Assembly: GCF_001720395.1 (NCBI RefSeq)
Contig: NZ_MDTU01000001.1
Location: forward strand, 1,860,858 to 1,924,857
DNA length: 64,000 nt
Reading direction: 5' to 3'
Source: Piscirickettsia litoralis
GTDB lineage: Bacteria > Pseudomonadota > Gammaproteobacteria > Piscirickettsiales > Piscirickettsiaceae
Shown: positions 45,830 to 56,115 of the stretch, piece by piece
How the letters are laid out: every line of letters starts with the position of its first letter
How positions within the stretch are numbered: position 1 is the first letter of the stretch
Translations under genes and position numbers: made by a program
Notes under the pieces: generated by a model
The model's input: only the letters and a program-made list of their open reading frames with translations
Databases searched by the model: none
Told to the model about the DNA's origin: nothing

Positions 45830-48800
45830 TTATTCTATAATGGCCTCAGTGTGATTTGGATTTATTACTGTCTTTGATTTTTTAGGTTTTAATGCAGCAA
45901 AGAGCATATAGGCCACTGGGACAACGAATAGGGAAAAAATCGTGCCGATGATTAAGCCGGCAATAATGACTGTACCGAGTTGGGTCCGACTATTTGAGCC
46001 AACGCCGCCAGAGAGTATCAAGGGGACTGCACCTAACACCATCGTTGCTGTTGTCATTAAAATAGGGCGCAAGCGCACACTCGCCGCTTCTATCACCGCT
46101 TGTTTTATACTCTGACCTTGTTCACGTAATTCATTGGCAAAGTGGGTAATTAACACGCCATGTTTGGCAACCAGGCCGATTAAGGTGACGAGGCCGATGG
46201 AGGTGTAAATATTTAAAGAACCACCAATGAGTTTTAATACTGCAAGCGCGCCGACGATGCAAAGGGGTACAGTCAATAAAATAATGAGTGGGTCAATAAA
46301 GCTTTCAAATAAAGCGGCTAAAACCAGGTAAATAAATATCAGGCCGAGACTGAACACTAAAATCATCGTGCTATTGCCTGCTATCATCTCACGGGTTTGT
46401 TGATCATATTGCAAGCTCATACCGGTCGGTAAGACTTGCTTGGCGGTTGCTTCTAATTGATTAACTACCTGGCCGCTGGTGTAGCCGCTATTGGGGACGA
46501 CTGACATTTCTCCAGCACGGATGGAATTAATATGAACGTATTTGGGTAAGCTGGTGGTATAGCTAACATTTACCAAACGATTTAAAGCAATTGAGCTGCC
46601 CTGACTATTGGTTAAGAAAATATCCTTTAGAATATTTAAGTCATGGAGTTTATTTTTAGCGAGTTGTAAATAAAGTGGATATTCAACGCCGTCAAATTGA
46701 TAGCCATCAGAGAATTTATAACCACCTAGATAAGTGCTAATTGCAGTATTAATTGTGTCTATAGAAATACCGAGCTCACTGGCAAGTTGGCGTTTTATTT
46801 TAATCGTATATTGTTGGTTAGAGTAGCGGCTATTATTGCTGACCTCTTGGAACATTGGTAATTTTTTCAATGCTTTTTCTAGCTCGCTACTGGCGGTAAC
46901 AATCTGATTGTAGTTGGCATAGCCGGTGACAAAAAAATCGATTTCACCCGGGGAGTCACCGCTATCATGGCCCATGACATTAATGGGTGAAGCAAAGACC
47001 TTCACATTCGTTAGATGCTTGAACATTGAACTAATTTTGGTCGCAACCTCAGCATTTTTTTTAGCTGCTCGCATAAGCCGGTTTTAATTTTGCAAAATTA
47101 AAGCCAAAGTCGCCTGAGTTACCGGTGCCACCGGCAAAAGACATAATCGCCTCAACTTCTGGCATTTTAGCAATTTTAGTAATAATGGGTTTTGCGGCAC
47201 GTTCGGTATAAGCGACACTGGCAGAGTCAGGAGCTTGAATACCGATAAAGACATAACCGGCATACTCATCGGGGATCATCGTACTGGGTAAATAACGGAA
47301 AATAGCAATGCCTGAGCCGAGTAAAATGATAAATAGGCTAATCGGTAGCCAGCGCCGCGAGATGACCCCGCCCAGTATTTTTTTGTAAAACTGCATGAGC
47401 GCTGAAAATACATGTTCGAGTTTATCGCTATAGCCACCAGGTGTGCTGGGTTTTAATAGGCGTGCGCACATCATCGGTGTGAGTGTTAAGGCAATAATCC
47501 CTGAGATTAATGTAGCACCGGCAAGAGTAAAGGCAAATTGTTGGAAATAAACCGCAGTTTTACCGCTTAAAAAGGCAGTGGGTATATAGACGGCAATGAT
47601 AGAAATTGTCATGCCGATGACCGGAAAAACGATTTGCTTCATGCTTTTAATCGTCGCGGTCATGGGGTGTTCACCCAGCTCAACATGGCGATGGCTATTT
47701 TCTAAGACGACAATCGCATCATCGATCACTAAACCAATTGCTAACACTAAGGCAAGCAAGGTCATTAAATTAATACTAAAGCCGAGCAACCACATGATCG
47801 AAAAGGCGGAAATAATGCACACAGGGATGGTTATAATCGGGATCATGGCAAAGCGCCAGCTGCCTAAAAAAAGCAAGGTGACGAGGGCAACGAGAATAAC
47901 TGACTCTATAATGGTTCTAAAAACTTCATCGACGGCATGTTTGATGAGGTTAGATTGATTCCAAAGAATATGCAGTTTCATACCAGGGGAAAGCTGGTTT
48001 TGTAATTGATTTAGGACTGTTTCCAGGCTTTTACCCAGTGCAATCGGGTTGGCATCATCGCTGGCTTTAACGCTGATAGCAACACCTTGCATGCCATTAT
48101 AAAAGGTATAAGCGCCGGCATAAGAAGTGTTATCAATGGCGATATGGGCAATGTCGCTTAAATGAGTAATGTGAGTGCCTTGCTGCTTGACGATAATATT
48201 TTTAAATTGGTCAATACTGGTCAATCTAGAGTCCAGATTAATAGAGATGGTCTGGTCTGCATTGGTAATTTGGCCGGCTTGGGCGGCGGTATTATTCTTT
48301 TTAAGTGAGTCGATGACCTCTTGGACGGTAATATTATTTAAAGCCATCTTGTTCGGTGATAGGTTAATGCGCAGGGCGTCAGTCGTTGACATTTGGCGCA
48401 CCTGGCCGACACCCGGGACTTGTTGCAGTCTTTTGGCAACGTGATTAGCAACGTAATCTACAAGTTCATGCTGGCCCATTTGTGGGTCAGAAACGCCGAT
48501 GAGTAAAGCTTGTTCACCACTGCTGCCGCGCAAATCAATCACGGGAGTGTCGGCATTGTCAGGGAGTTCTGTGGCATTGACGGCTTGCTGGACTTGAGAC
48601 TGTACGGTTAAAAATTGCTCTGGAGTAATATTTTTAAAGTGCAAATCAACTTCAGCATAGTCTTGCTCTGACTCTGAATAGGTATAGGACAGGTAGGGAA
48701 CTGACTGTAAGTTATTTTCCAGAGGAATAATAATGTTCTGTTCAACGTATTGCGGACTACTACCTGGGACGGTGATACGAATTTCAATGCCAGGCTTAAA

Positions 48801-48920
48801 GACTTTGGGTTGATCTCGCAAGGTGAGCTGTTGATAACCTAATAGACCTAATAAAATCAATATGAGGCTAATCACCACTGAGAGTACGGGGCGCTTGATG
48901 CAAATTTCAGGAAGTCTCAC
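45830..48920 (-). pseudogene. RND efflux pump inner-membrane subunit (HAE-1/AcrB type), frame broken
   Basis: A proton-driven drug exporter subunit. The first frame (48920-47061) has the N-terminal helix KRPVLSVVISLILILLGLLGYQQL, porter domains, and helices 2-6 with LLALVLAIGLVIDDAIVVLENSHRH (proton-relay Asp pair). The second frame (47074-45830) has the rest, including GLVTLIGLVAKHGVLITHFANELR. They overlap at LKPAY/MRAAKKNAE. One base fewer around 47074-47076 fuses them into about 1030 residues, the family norm. The break falls in the second periplasmic porter loop. Downstream of and co-directional with its membrane fusion protein. No outer-membrane channel gene is present. Confidence 0.85.
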
Positions 48921-48946
48921 GAGAAATAACCTTACAGTTAAAGATG

Positions 48947-50086
48947 TTAAAGAGTCTGAGTGACTTTGACTAAGGAGCCTGGATGGATGTCATTGAGGCC
49001 GCTGACAATGATTTTATCGCCTGCTTTTACGCCTTGATTAATGGCAACCCAAGTGTCGTAACGGTTGCCTGTTTGGACAGGAACGGCTCTGGCTTTGTGG
49101 TTTTCTATCATATAGACGCTAAAACCAGTGAGTGAAGGAACCAAGCTTAAACCTGGAACGGCAAGCGTTTGGCGGCCTTGTTGTAGGGTTTGGGTGAGTA
49201 AGACAGTCATGCCCGGCTTGAGTGTATCGCGATTGGCTGCAAGATGGACAGTTGCGCGCGCAAGGTAGGCGTGACTGTTAGTGAGTAAGGTCGGTGAGAT
49301 ATAGCTGACTTTACCGGTGAATGTTTGAGTGCTTGCCTGTTGTGCACAGGTAATCTGCACTGGCTGACCGACGGCCATATCCGCACTATATTCTTGTGGC
49401 AGTTGGTACTGAATTAGAATATTTTTAGGTTCAGTTAAAACAACGATATTATCACCTTCCTCTAAATAACCGCCGAGGGTGATTTGAGTATCTTGATTAA
49501 GCGCGGCTCCTGTCGCATCACTACTATTACTAACCGCTTCTAAAGCGCTGATTTGACCTGAAAATGGCGCGCGTACTTGAGTTTCTAACAGGTTCTCTTT
49601 CGCTTTGGCTACATTGGCCTTGGCGGCTCTGACTGCGCCTAATTTTTGGTCGAGCGTGTTGGGTGATACCGTGGCTTGATCGTTTTTTGCCATTAGCAGA
49701 TTGCGCTTATAATCGGCCTCTAAGCTAAATAAATTCGCTTGGGCAGCGGCGAGTGCTGCTTTTTGTTTGGCATTATCGATTTGTAAGAGTAGCTGGCCCT
49801 GATGCACTTGTTCACCACTATGAAAGTAAATATGGCGAATGACACCGGCTTGTTGGGCTTTTAGCATGACGGTTCTTGGAGAGATGACTGTGCCTACTGC
49901 ACTGAGCTGCAAAGGAATGGCTTGCGTTTTTACTGTGGCCACTGTCACGGCGGTCGCTTTGGCTGCGGTCGTCGTTGCTTTGGTGGTGTTGCTTAGGTGG
50001 TAGTAACTTACAGCTGCGGTAATGATGGCGAGGGCGACAATGCTGATTATCCAAGCGGATGGCTTTTTTAAAATTTTTTTATTCAT
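48947..50086 (-). CDS. RND efflux periplasmic adaptor (membrane fusion protein)
   Basis: A 379-residue HlyD/AcrA-family adaptor. An N-terminal membrane anchor (AWIISIVALAIITAAVSYY) and alanine-rich linker are followed by the first lipoyl half (AVGTVISPRTVMLKAQQAGVIRHIYFHSGEQVHQGQLLLQID) and a short hairpin of about 65 residues. The second half is RAPFSGQISAL, and the beta-barrel VGQPVQITCAQQ and membrane-proximal parts complete it. It has no lipobox, so it is a membrane-anchored type like VexA/MexH relatives. It is the first gene of the pump operon and is intact, while its transporter partner has a frame break. Confidence 0.9.
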   Translation of the reverse strand: MNKKILKKPSAWIISIVALAIITAAVSYYHLSNTTKATTTAAKATAVTVATVKTQAIPLQLSAVGTVISPRTVMLKAQQAGVIRHIYFHSGEQVHQGQLLLQIDNAKQKAALAAAQANLFSLEADYKRNLLMAKNDQATVSPNTLDQKLGAVRAAKANVAKAKENLLETQVRAPFSGQISALEAVSNSSDATGAALNQDTQITLGGYLEEGDNIVVLTEPKNILIQYQLPQEYSADMAVGQPVQITCAQQASTQTFTGKVSYISPTLLTNSHAYLARATVHLAANRDTLKPGMTVLLTQTLQQGRQTLAVPGLSLVPSLTGFSVYMIENHKARAVPVQTGNRYDTWVAINQGVKAGDKIIVSGLNDIHPGSLVKVTQTL

Positions 50087-50504
50087 TCGAGTTTACCTAG
50101 AGCTGAGTTTGCCTTTGCCCGCTATATTAAAGTGTTATGATGATGTTAGGTTCTGGAAGAAGGTTTAAGGGCCTTGGCCAGAGTATTGCTCTAACGCATT
50201 TGGACGCCTATTCGCCCAGTTGAGTATTAAGGTTTAATGTGTGTTCCATAAATATGATCCTTATAGCGATATATAGTAACCTAAAATACATTAAGATATT
50301 ATTAAATAGTTGTAAATAGCAGCGAGTGTGATCGCGCAGCCGCTTTGTTTTACTTCTAATTTGTAAAACTGCTTTGTCTGGCCATAGATGTACAGTGAGA
50401 AATGAAGGTTATGGAGTCGCTGTATTGAGTATTTGTAGATTAATTAAAGCGCTATTAATGAATTGCTATACTTATTGATGAAGCTGTGAGGGATGGTTGA
50501 GTGA
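50087..50504. other. Intergenic region before the response regulator
   Basis: 418 bases between the divergent adaptor gene and the response regulator. I see no gene. An extended -10, TGCTATACT (50464-50472), lies 32 bases before the regulator start. The rest is AT-rich with no clear repeat. Confidence 0.45.
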
Positions 50505-50933
50505 ATGGCTCTTGATAAACAACATCGCTATCATATTTTGCTGGTTGAAGATGAGGTGGCTGATGCAAATTTGCTCATTAATGCCTTGTCTCATGTTGAT
50601 ACTTTGTTCAGTATTGATATGGTAGAGCATGGAGAGACGGCCTTGGCTTACTTGAATCGTCAAGCGCCCTATGAGCACGTTGTGAATCCAGAGCTGTTGA
50701 TTTTAGATCTGAATTTACCCCGGGTGGATGGCCGTGAATTGCTTGCACAGTTAAGAGCAAATGAGAGTTTCAAAAATTTAGCGATTATTGTTTTGACTAC
50801 TTCTCACCATGAAGAGGATGTCGCGATTGCTGAAGAATACCAAGCGACTTATCTACAAAAACCAATGTCGCTAGAAGGTCTGGATCGTATTGCACGCATA
50901 ATTAAGCAGCATTGTGTCGAATCGAAGTCATGA
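50505..50933 (+). CDS. Receiver-only response regulator
   Basis: A 142-residue single-domain response regulator, close in layout to the Rcp1-type receivers that pair with phytochrome-like or hybrid kinases. It has the acidic pocket LLVEDE (Glu15-Asp16), phospho-acceptor Asp68 in LILDLNLPRVDG, the Thr98/Thr99 switch in VLTTSHHEED and Lys119 in YLQKPM. No output domain and no kinase gene beside it, so it must act by protein contact with an unlinked partner. It lies upstream of the Trb operon but with its own gap of 330 bases. Confidence 0.88.
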   Translation: MALDKQHRYHILLVEDEVADANLLINALSHVDTLFSIDMVEHGETALAYLNRQAPYEHVVNPELLILDLNLPRVDGRELLAQLRANESFKNLAIIVLTTSHHEEDVAIAEEYQATYLQKPMSLEGLDRIARIIKQHCVESKS

Positions 50934-51266
50934 TGCGATGCATCATTAAGAAAATGAGTGATTTTATCTATATTATTTTCACTATTCGAGCATAAAATAA
51001 CTCATCAACTGTAATTTTCACTGCATTGTCAAGGTGAAAATCGTGTCTTGGAAAACACAGCTAAAACAGTAGACCTTAGATTTAATAAATTTTCCTATGT
51101 ATAAGCCGCAAAGTGTTGTAGCTTAAGGGTGGCTTAATTTGAATCATTGACAATAGGGCGACTTCAACTGAGGTATGAAACGGCGTGTCGTGCTGCTTCT
51201 GGTATGAAAAAGAGAATCTCGCTATAATGCTTTGAATTGAGTGTGAATGACAGACAGGAGAGAGAA
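50934..51266 (+). other. Control region of the trb operon
   Basis: No gene. TATAAT at 51223-51228, 38 bases before the trbC start, is the likely -10; the -35 is poor. An inverted repeat ATTTTCAC/GTGAAAAT (51014-51021 and 51034-51041) with a 12-base spacer, and a further TTTTCACT near 50977-50984, lie about 200 bases upstream and could bind a regulator. Confidence 0.45.
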
Positions 51267-51623
51267 GTGGGACAGGCGATAGTTAACAAATTTCGAAAAA
51301 ACATAAAGAAATTCAGTCAGTTTGTGACGATGATTGTAGGTGTATTGTTATTTACAATGCATACAAGTTTTGCCACGACAACCGATGGCTCGCCGATGCC
51401 GTGGGAAGGGCCATTACAGAAAATACTGGCTTCTATCCAAGGGCCAGTGGCGAAAATTTTGGGTGTGATTGTGATTATTATTGCAGGTTTAGGAATCGCC
51501 TTTGGTGAGTCTGGTGGTGGTATGCGCAAGATTTTCCAAATTGTCTTTGGCTTATCTATCGCCTTTACTGCAACAAGTGTTGTGACAAGCCTATTTGGTG
51601 TAACTGGCGGTAGTGTATTTTAA
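51267..51623 (+). CDS. trbC: TrbC/VirB2-type pilin
   Basis: The pilus subunit of the conjugation-type T4SS. GTG at 51267 follows AGGAGAGAGAA and gives 118 residues: a basic start, a signal helix (FVTMIVGVLLFTMHTSFA, cut before TTTDG), then two hydrophobic helices (VAKILGVIVIIIAGLGIAFG and IFQIVFGLSIAFTATSVV) separated by a short polar loop (ESGGGMRKIF). This is the VirB2/TrbC layout. P-type pilins are cyclised by TraF, which is encoded at 58797. It directly abuts trbD. Confidence 0.85.
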   Translation: MGQAIVNKFRKNIKKFSQFVTMIVGVLLFTMHTSFATTTDGSPMPWEGPLQKILASIQGPVAKILGVIVIIIAGLGIAFGESGGGMRKIFQIVFGLSIAFTATSVVTSLFGVTGGSVF

Positions 51624-51879
51624 ATGTCGATACTTGGGTTCTCGGTTACTATACACAAATCATTAACGCAGCCGCTACTGTTGCTTGGTGTGCCGCGAGA
51701 GATTGCGATTATTAACTTAACGCTGGGCTGCGCAATTGGTTTGGGCCTACAAACTCTTTATGCTTTGCCGGCGAATGTATTGATTCATATTGTTGCTGTA
51801 GTGCTAACGAAAAAATGACCCGTATTTTTTTCAGGTTATTCTACGCAGTATCCGTAAAAAGAGTTATTACCGGGTTTAG
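51624..51879 (+). pseudogene. trbD: TrbD/VirB3-type inner-membrane protein, frame broken
   Basis: VirB3/TrbD links the pilin and the VirB4 ATPase at the inner membrane. The first frame gives two helices (NLTLGCAIGLGLQTLYALP and VLIHIVAVVLTKK) and stops at 51816-51818. One A fewer in the A6 run at 51810-51815 continues as NDPYFFQVILRSIRKKSYYRV to 51879. The D-P-x-F-F block is the conserved C-terminal signature of VirB3. The fused product is 84 residues, near the family's usual length. As given, the signature is lost. Confidence 0.8.
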
Positions 51880-51896
51880 GGACGTCGTTAGTTGTT

Positions 51897-54406
51897 ATGT
51901 TTAATATTGCAGAATACCGCAAAAAATCCTGACCGTATTACTGACTTATTGCCTTGGGCGGCTTTAATTGCACCTGGGGTTGTATTAAATAAAGATGGTT
52001 CATATCAACGTACACTACGCTTTCGCGGCCCTGATCTTGAGTCATCGACAGATGCCGAGCTGGTTGCAACAACCGCTCGCTTAAATAATGCCTTAAAGCG
52101 CTTAGGTTCTGGCTGGGCAATTTATATCGAAGCGAGGCGCAGCCAAGCTCAGCGCTATAGCGAAGAAAATCGCTTTGAAGATCCGGTGAGTTGGCTCGTC
52201 GATTTAGAGCGCCATGAACTGTTCAAGCGTGACGATGAAAACTTTGAAAGTCACTATTATTTAACCTTGCAGTTTATGCCCCCGAGCGAAGCGGCAAATA
52301 AGCTATCTGAGGCAATGGTTAAAAAAGAGGGTGGTAAGAAAAGTCAGGATAGTAAGCCTAAAAAACTCAGCCGCAAAAAAACAGCAGAAACAAGCAAAGC
52401 AGCAGTTAGAAACTGCCGAGAAATTAGATAACTATCAAGCACAATTGAATTTTTTCAATGTTTCTTGTGAGCGTTTGTTTGATATTTTAAAAGACTTTAT
52501 GTTTGATGCGGCGTTCTTGGATGACGATCAGACACTAACGTATTTGCACCAATGTATTTCTGAGAAAGAGCATCCGGTTAAAACACCCGACGTGCCGGTG
52601 TATCTTGACGCTGTGCTTGCGGATACTCCCTTGCTCGCAGGCTTAGAGCCACAACTTGGCCAGTCTCATCTCAGAACTGTTTCGATTTTGGGCTTTCCGT
52701 CGACTTCAGCGCCGGCTTTACTCGATCAGCTCAATCATTTGCCGATTGAATATCGCTGGGTAACGCGCTTTTTACCTTTGGATAAAACGGACGCTGAGAA
52801 AGAGCTTAAAGGATACCGCAAGCGTTGGTTCGCTAAGCGCAAGGGCTTAGGCACCATGTTGATGGAGATGATGACCAAAAGTGAAAGCGCGATGGTTGAT
52901 CAAGCGTCTGTTAATAAGTCGCGTGATGCCGATCAGGCGATTCAAGAGCTAGAAGATGATCATGTCGCCTTTGGTTATTATACGGCAACGATTACGGTAT
53001 GGGATAAAGATCCACAGGTCGTCACGCAAAAAATTCGTGAGGTTGAACGTGTCGTTAATGGCTTGGGCTTTACAACAATATTAGAAACACTAAACGCTGT
53101 AGAAGCCTGGCTTTCTTCATTGCCTGGGCATGCCAATGCCAATATTCGTGCACCTTTGATGCATACCTTAAACTTATCCCATTTAATTCCATTTTCGGCG
53201 ATTTGGGCCGGGCCAGAAGGCAATAAGCACTTAAATGGGCCACCACTGATGCATGCGCGGACTCGTGGTAATACGCCCTTTCGCTTAGTTAATCATATTG
53301 GTGATGTGGGCCACCAGATGGTGTTAGGACCAACGGGGGCGGGTAAATCTGTACTACTCAACATGATGGCGCTACAATTTCGCCGTTATCAAAATTCTCA
53401 GGTCTTTATCTTCGATAAGGGTGGGAGTTTTCTTGCTTCAACCTTGGGCGTCGGCGGTCATTACTATGAAGTCGGTAAGCCTGAGAATAAAGATTTGGTC
53501 TTTCAACCTTTGGCGCATGTCGATAATGAAGCTGAGCGCATTTGGGCCACCGAGTGGTTATTGGGGTTATTGCAGCATGAAAAAATTAAAGTCACCCCTC
53601 ATGTGAAAGATACGCTTTGGCAGGCGATGGTTGGCCTTGCTGCGGTTCCTAAAAATCAGCGCACACTCACCGGTTTAAAGGCGTTATTACAAGATCATGA
53701 ATTACGCCAGGCTCTCGACCACTATACGTTAGGCGGCCCGTATGGTGATATTTTAGATGCGGATCATGAGTTATTTACCACGGGAACTTGGCAGTGCTTT
53801 GATCTAGAAGCGTTGATGGAAACTCCCGCGATTATCCCGCCGGTACTTGATTATATTTTCCATGTATTGCAACAGCGCTTTACTGGCGTGCCTTCCTTAT
53901 TGATTCTTGATGAAGCGTGGTTGTTCTTAGATCACCCTATTTTTGAAGCAAAAATTCGTGAATGGCTTAAAACCTTGCGTAAATTAAATGTTTCCGTGAT
54001 TTTTACCACGCAATCGGTCGATGATGTTTTAGAATCGGCTATCACCAATAGTCTATTAGAGTCTTGCCCATCACGGATTTTCCTGCCAAATAACCGCGCA
54101 TTAGAACCGAGTGTTTACAGCGCATATGAACAGTTGGGTTTAAATGCCAGACAAATTCAGATGCTCTCTTCGGCCATGCCCAAACGTCAATATTATTATG
54201 AATCGACACAAGGCAACTGTATGTTCGATTTAAGCCTTGGTCCGATTGCCTTGGCCTTTGCTGGAATCAGTCGTCCTGAAGAGAAGCAAAAGATTCGCGC
54301 GCTTTATAAAAACCATGAATACCGAGCCTTTGTCGAGCAGTATTTGCGTGAAAGTAACTTAGAGTGGGCGCTTAGCTTATTAGAACAATGGAAACCCTAT
54401 GAGTAA
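51897..54406 (+). pseudogene. trbE: TrbE/VirB4 ATPase, two frame breaks
   Basis: The large ATPase that energises pilus assembly and secretion. The true N-terminus starts at ATG 51897 (MFNIAEYRK) and needs one A fewer in the A6 run at 51921-51926 to enter PDRITDLLPWAALIAPGVVL. A second break, one A fewer in the A7 run at 52375-52381, joins PKKLSRKK to QQKQAKQQLETAEKLD. Restored, it has 835 residues, typical for TrbE. Walker A LGPTGAGKSVLLN is near residue 480 and Walker B LLILDEAWLFLD near 670, followed by TTQSVDDVLES. Most of the enzyme, including the ATPase domain, lies in one intact frame from 52331. It overlaps trbF by eight bases. Confidence 0.88.
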
Positions 54407-55085
54407 AAAGTTAAAGAAAGAACAGTCAGATTACCGTTATGATGAAGCGGTGACGCCTTATCAAAAAGCGGCTCAAGAATGGGATAAGCGCATAGGCTCT
54501 TCACGTGCTCAAGCGAATAATTGGCGTCTGATTGCCTTAGCCAGTGTATTGGCCTGTGTTTTGTTGCTTGTTGGCATGATTATGCTGATTCAGCAGAAGA
54601 AAAATGTGGTTTATGTCGCTGAAGTCGGCTCGTCTGGGCAGGTGATTAATGTGGTTAAAACCAATCAACCCTACCGGCCGACGGATGCACAATATCAGTA
54701 CTTTATTGCTAAGTTTGTGCGCAGAGCCATGAGTTTGCCTTTGGATCCGGTGATCTTAAAAAATAACTTATTAGAAGCCTATCAACTCACGGCAAGTAAA
54801 GGGCGTTTGCAATTTAATAGCTTGATGCAAAAACTACAACCGACGCGTCATATTGGTCAGTTGACACAAACAGTCGATGTGCAGTCCGTTGAGCAGATTA
54901 CTCCAAATAGTTATTCGGCAAGTTGGCGGCAAACGTCTTATGATCAAAATGGCAAAGTGACTGAAGTCAAGCGCTACCATGGTATTTTTACCGTCAGTCA
55001 AACTGAGCCGACGACAGAGCATGAAATATTAATCAACCCACTCGGGATTCATATCCAATACTTTACATTGGCGGAGAAAAATTAA
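54399..55085 (+). CDS. trbF: TrbF/VirB8-type T4SS assembly factor
   Basis: A 228-residue bitopic inner-membrane protein. It has a cytoplasmic N-terminus (PYQKAAQEWDKRIGSSRAQANNWR, the TrbF hallmark), one helix (LIALASVLACVLLLVGMIML, about 44-64) and a periplasmic NTF2-like domain with the YQYFIAKFVRRAMSLPLDP block. VirB8 proteins nucleate the core complex by contacting VirB9, VirB10 and the pilin. Overlaps trbE, and its stop overlaps the trbG start codon. Confidence 0.9.
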   Translation: MSKKLKKEQSDYRYDEAVTPYQKAAQEWDKRIGSSRAQANNWRLIALASVLACVLLLVGMIMLIQQKKNVVYVAEVGSSGQVINVVKTNQPYRPTDAQYQYFIAKFVRRAMSLPLDPVILKNNLLEAYQLTASKGRLQFNSLMQKLQPTRHIGQLTQTVDVQSVEQITPNSYSASWRQTSYDQNGKVTEVKRYHGIFTVSQTEPTTEHEILINPLGIHIQYFTLAEKN

Positions 55086-56115
55086 TGAAACTAAGGGTAT
55101 TTAAAGTCGTAACCTTTGCAGCATTACCTTTGGCATTATCTAGCTGCGCGTCGATGGGAAGTGGTCAAGATTCAAGCAGCAATGCGCCGGTACATTTTCA
55201 GCCGGCGGTGAATCAGAATCTAGTGAAAACCAAGGTTGTCACTCAATATGTTCCGGTGCCAGTTCCAGGTCAGTTAAAGTACCTAAAAAGCCAAGGTAAG
55301 GGTCTAAAAAGGTTGGTGATAAGACCTTTAAGAGCAAAGAAGCGGCGGTTCAATACGCCAACAAAGAGGCTTTACGTTATCCAAACAGCCGTGATTTCGT
55401 CAATAGTATCATGACGTATCAATATATGGATGGTGCGTCCTATGTGGTTTATGCGTCACCCGGGCAGATGACGGATATTGAGTTTCAAACCGGTGAGAAA
55501 TTAATCTCGCAGGCGGCAGGGGATACCTTGCGTTGGCAGATTGGTAAAACCGTGAGTGGTTCAGGTGCCTATCAACGTGAGCATTTATTGATTAAGCCCA
55601 ATCAAGCTGGCCTCAAGACGACGATGGTGGTGATGACCAATCAGCGTGTCTATCATATTCAGCTGATTTCAACGCCTGATGCTTATATGCAGGCGGTGAA
55701 GTGGCAATATCCCAATGAAAATGTGGTAACCTACCAATCAACTGATGATAGCGCAACAGGAGATACCAGCCTATCGAGCGGAGGTGCCAGTGGACTTGAT
55801 GTTAATATTGCCAATATGTTCTCGCACTACAAGACCGAATCGGTGCAAGGAGATACCAGTCACTTTATGCCGACATTAGTCTTTGATGATGGCGTGAAAA
55901 CTTATATTAAGTTCAATAAAACGACCTTGAATCGCCAGATGCCATTGGTCGAAGTCGATACCGGTGATAAAAGCTATGCGACCTCGGTGAATTATCACGT
56001 TAAAGGTCAATATATTATTATCGAAGGCGTGTATCCAAAAATTCGTCTGCAATTAGGCACGAAACTCGCGGATAACTTAGCGTTGATTCAAGTTGATCGT
56101 GAAGAGAAAGCCTGA
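55085..56115 (+). pseudogene. trbG: TrbG/VirB9-type core protein with lipobox, frame broken
   Basis: The outer-membrane-side core component. The first frame has a lipoprotein signal (KVVTFAALPLALSSCASMG; Cys of LSSC) and a linker, then loses the frame. One A more in the A5 run at 55306-55310 continues as KKVGDKTFKSKEAAVQYANK into the second frame. That frame carries DIEFQTGEKL, TMVVMTNQRVYHIQL and the C-terminal VirB9 fold YHVKGQYIIIEGVYPKIRLQLG. Restored length is 343 residues. The lipid-modified N-terminus combines a VirB7-like anchor with VirB9, as in TrbG/TrbH-type systems. It ends at trbI's start. Confidence 0.82.

Noticed and set aside
51600-52400. Programmed ribosomal frameshifting in trbD and trbE
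   Set aside because: The A-runs are not followed by a visible stimulatory pseudoknot or stem, the shift needed is +1-like (skip one base), and the same type of break occurs in unrelated genes across the window.
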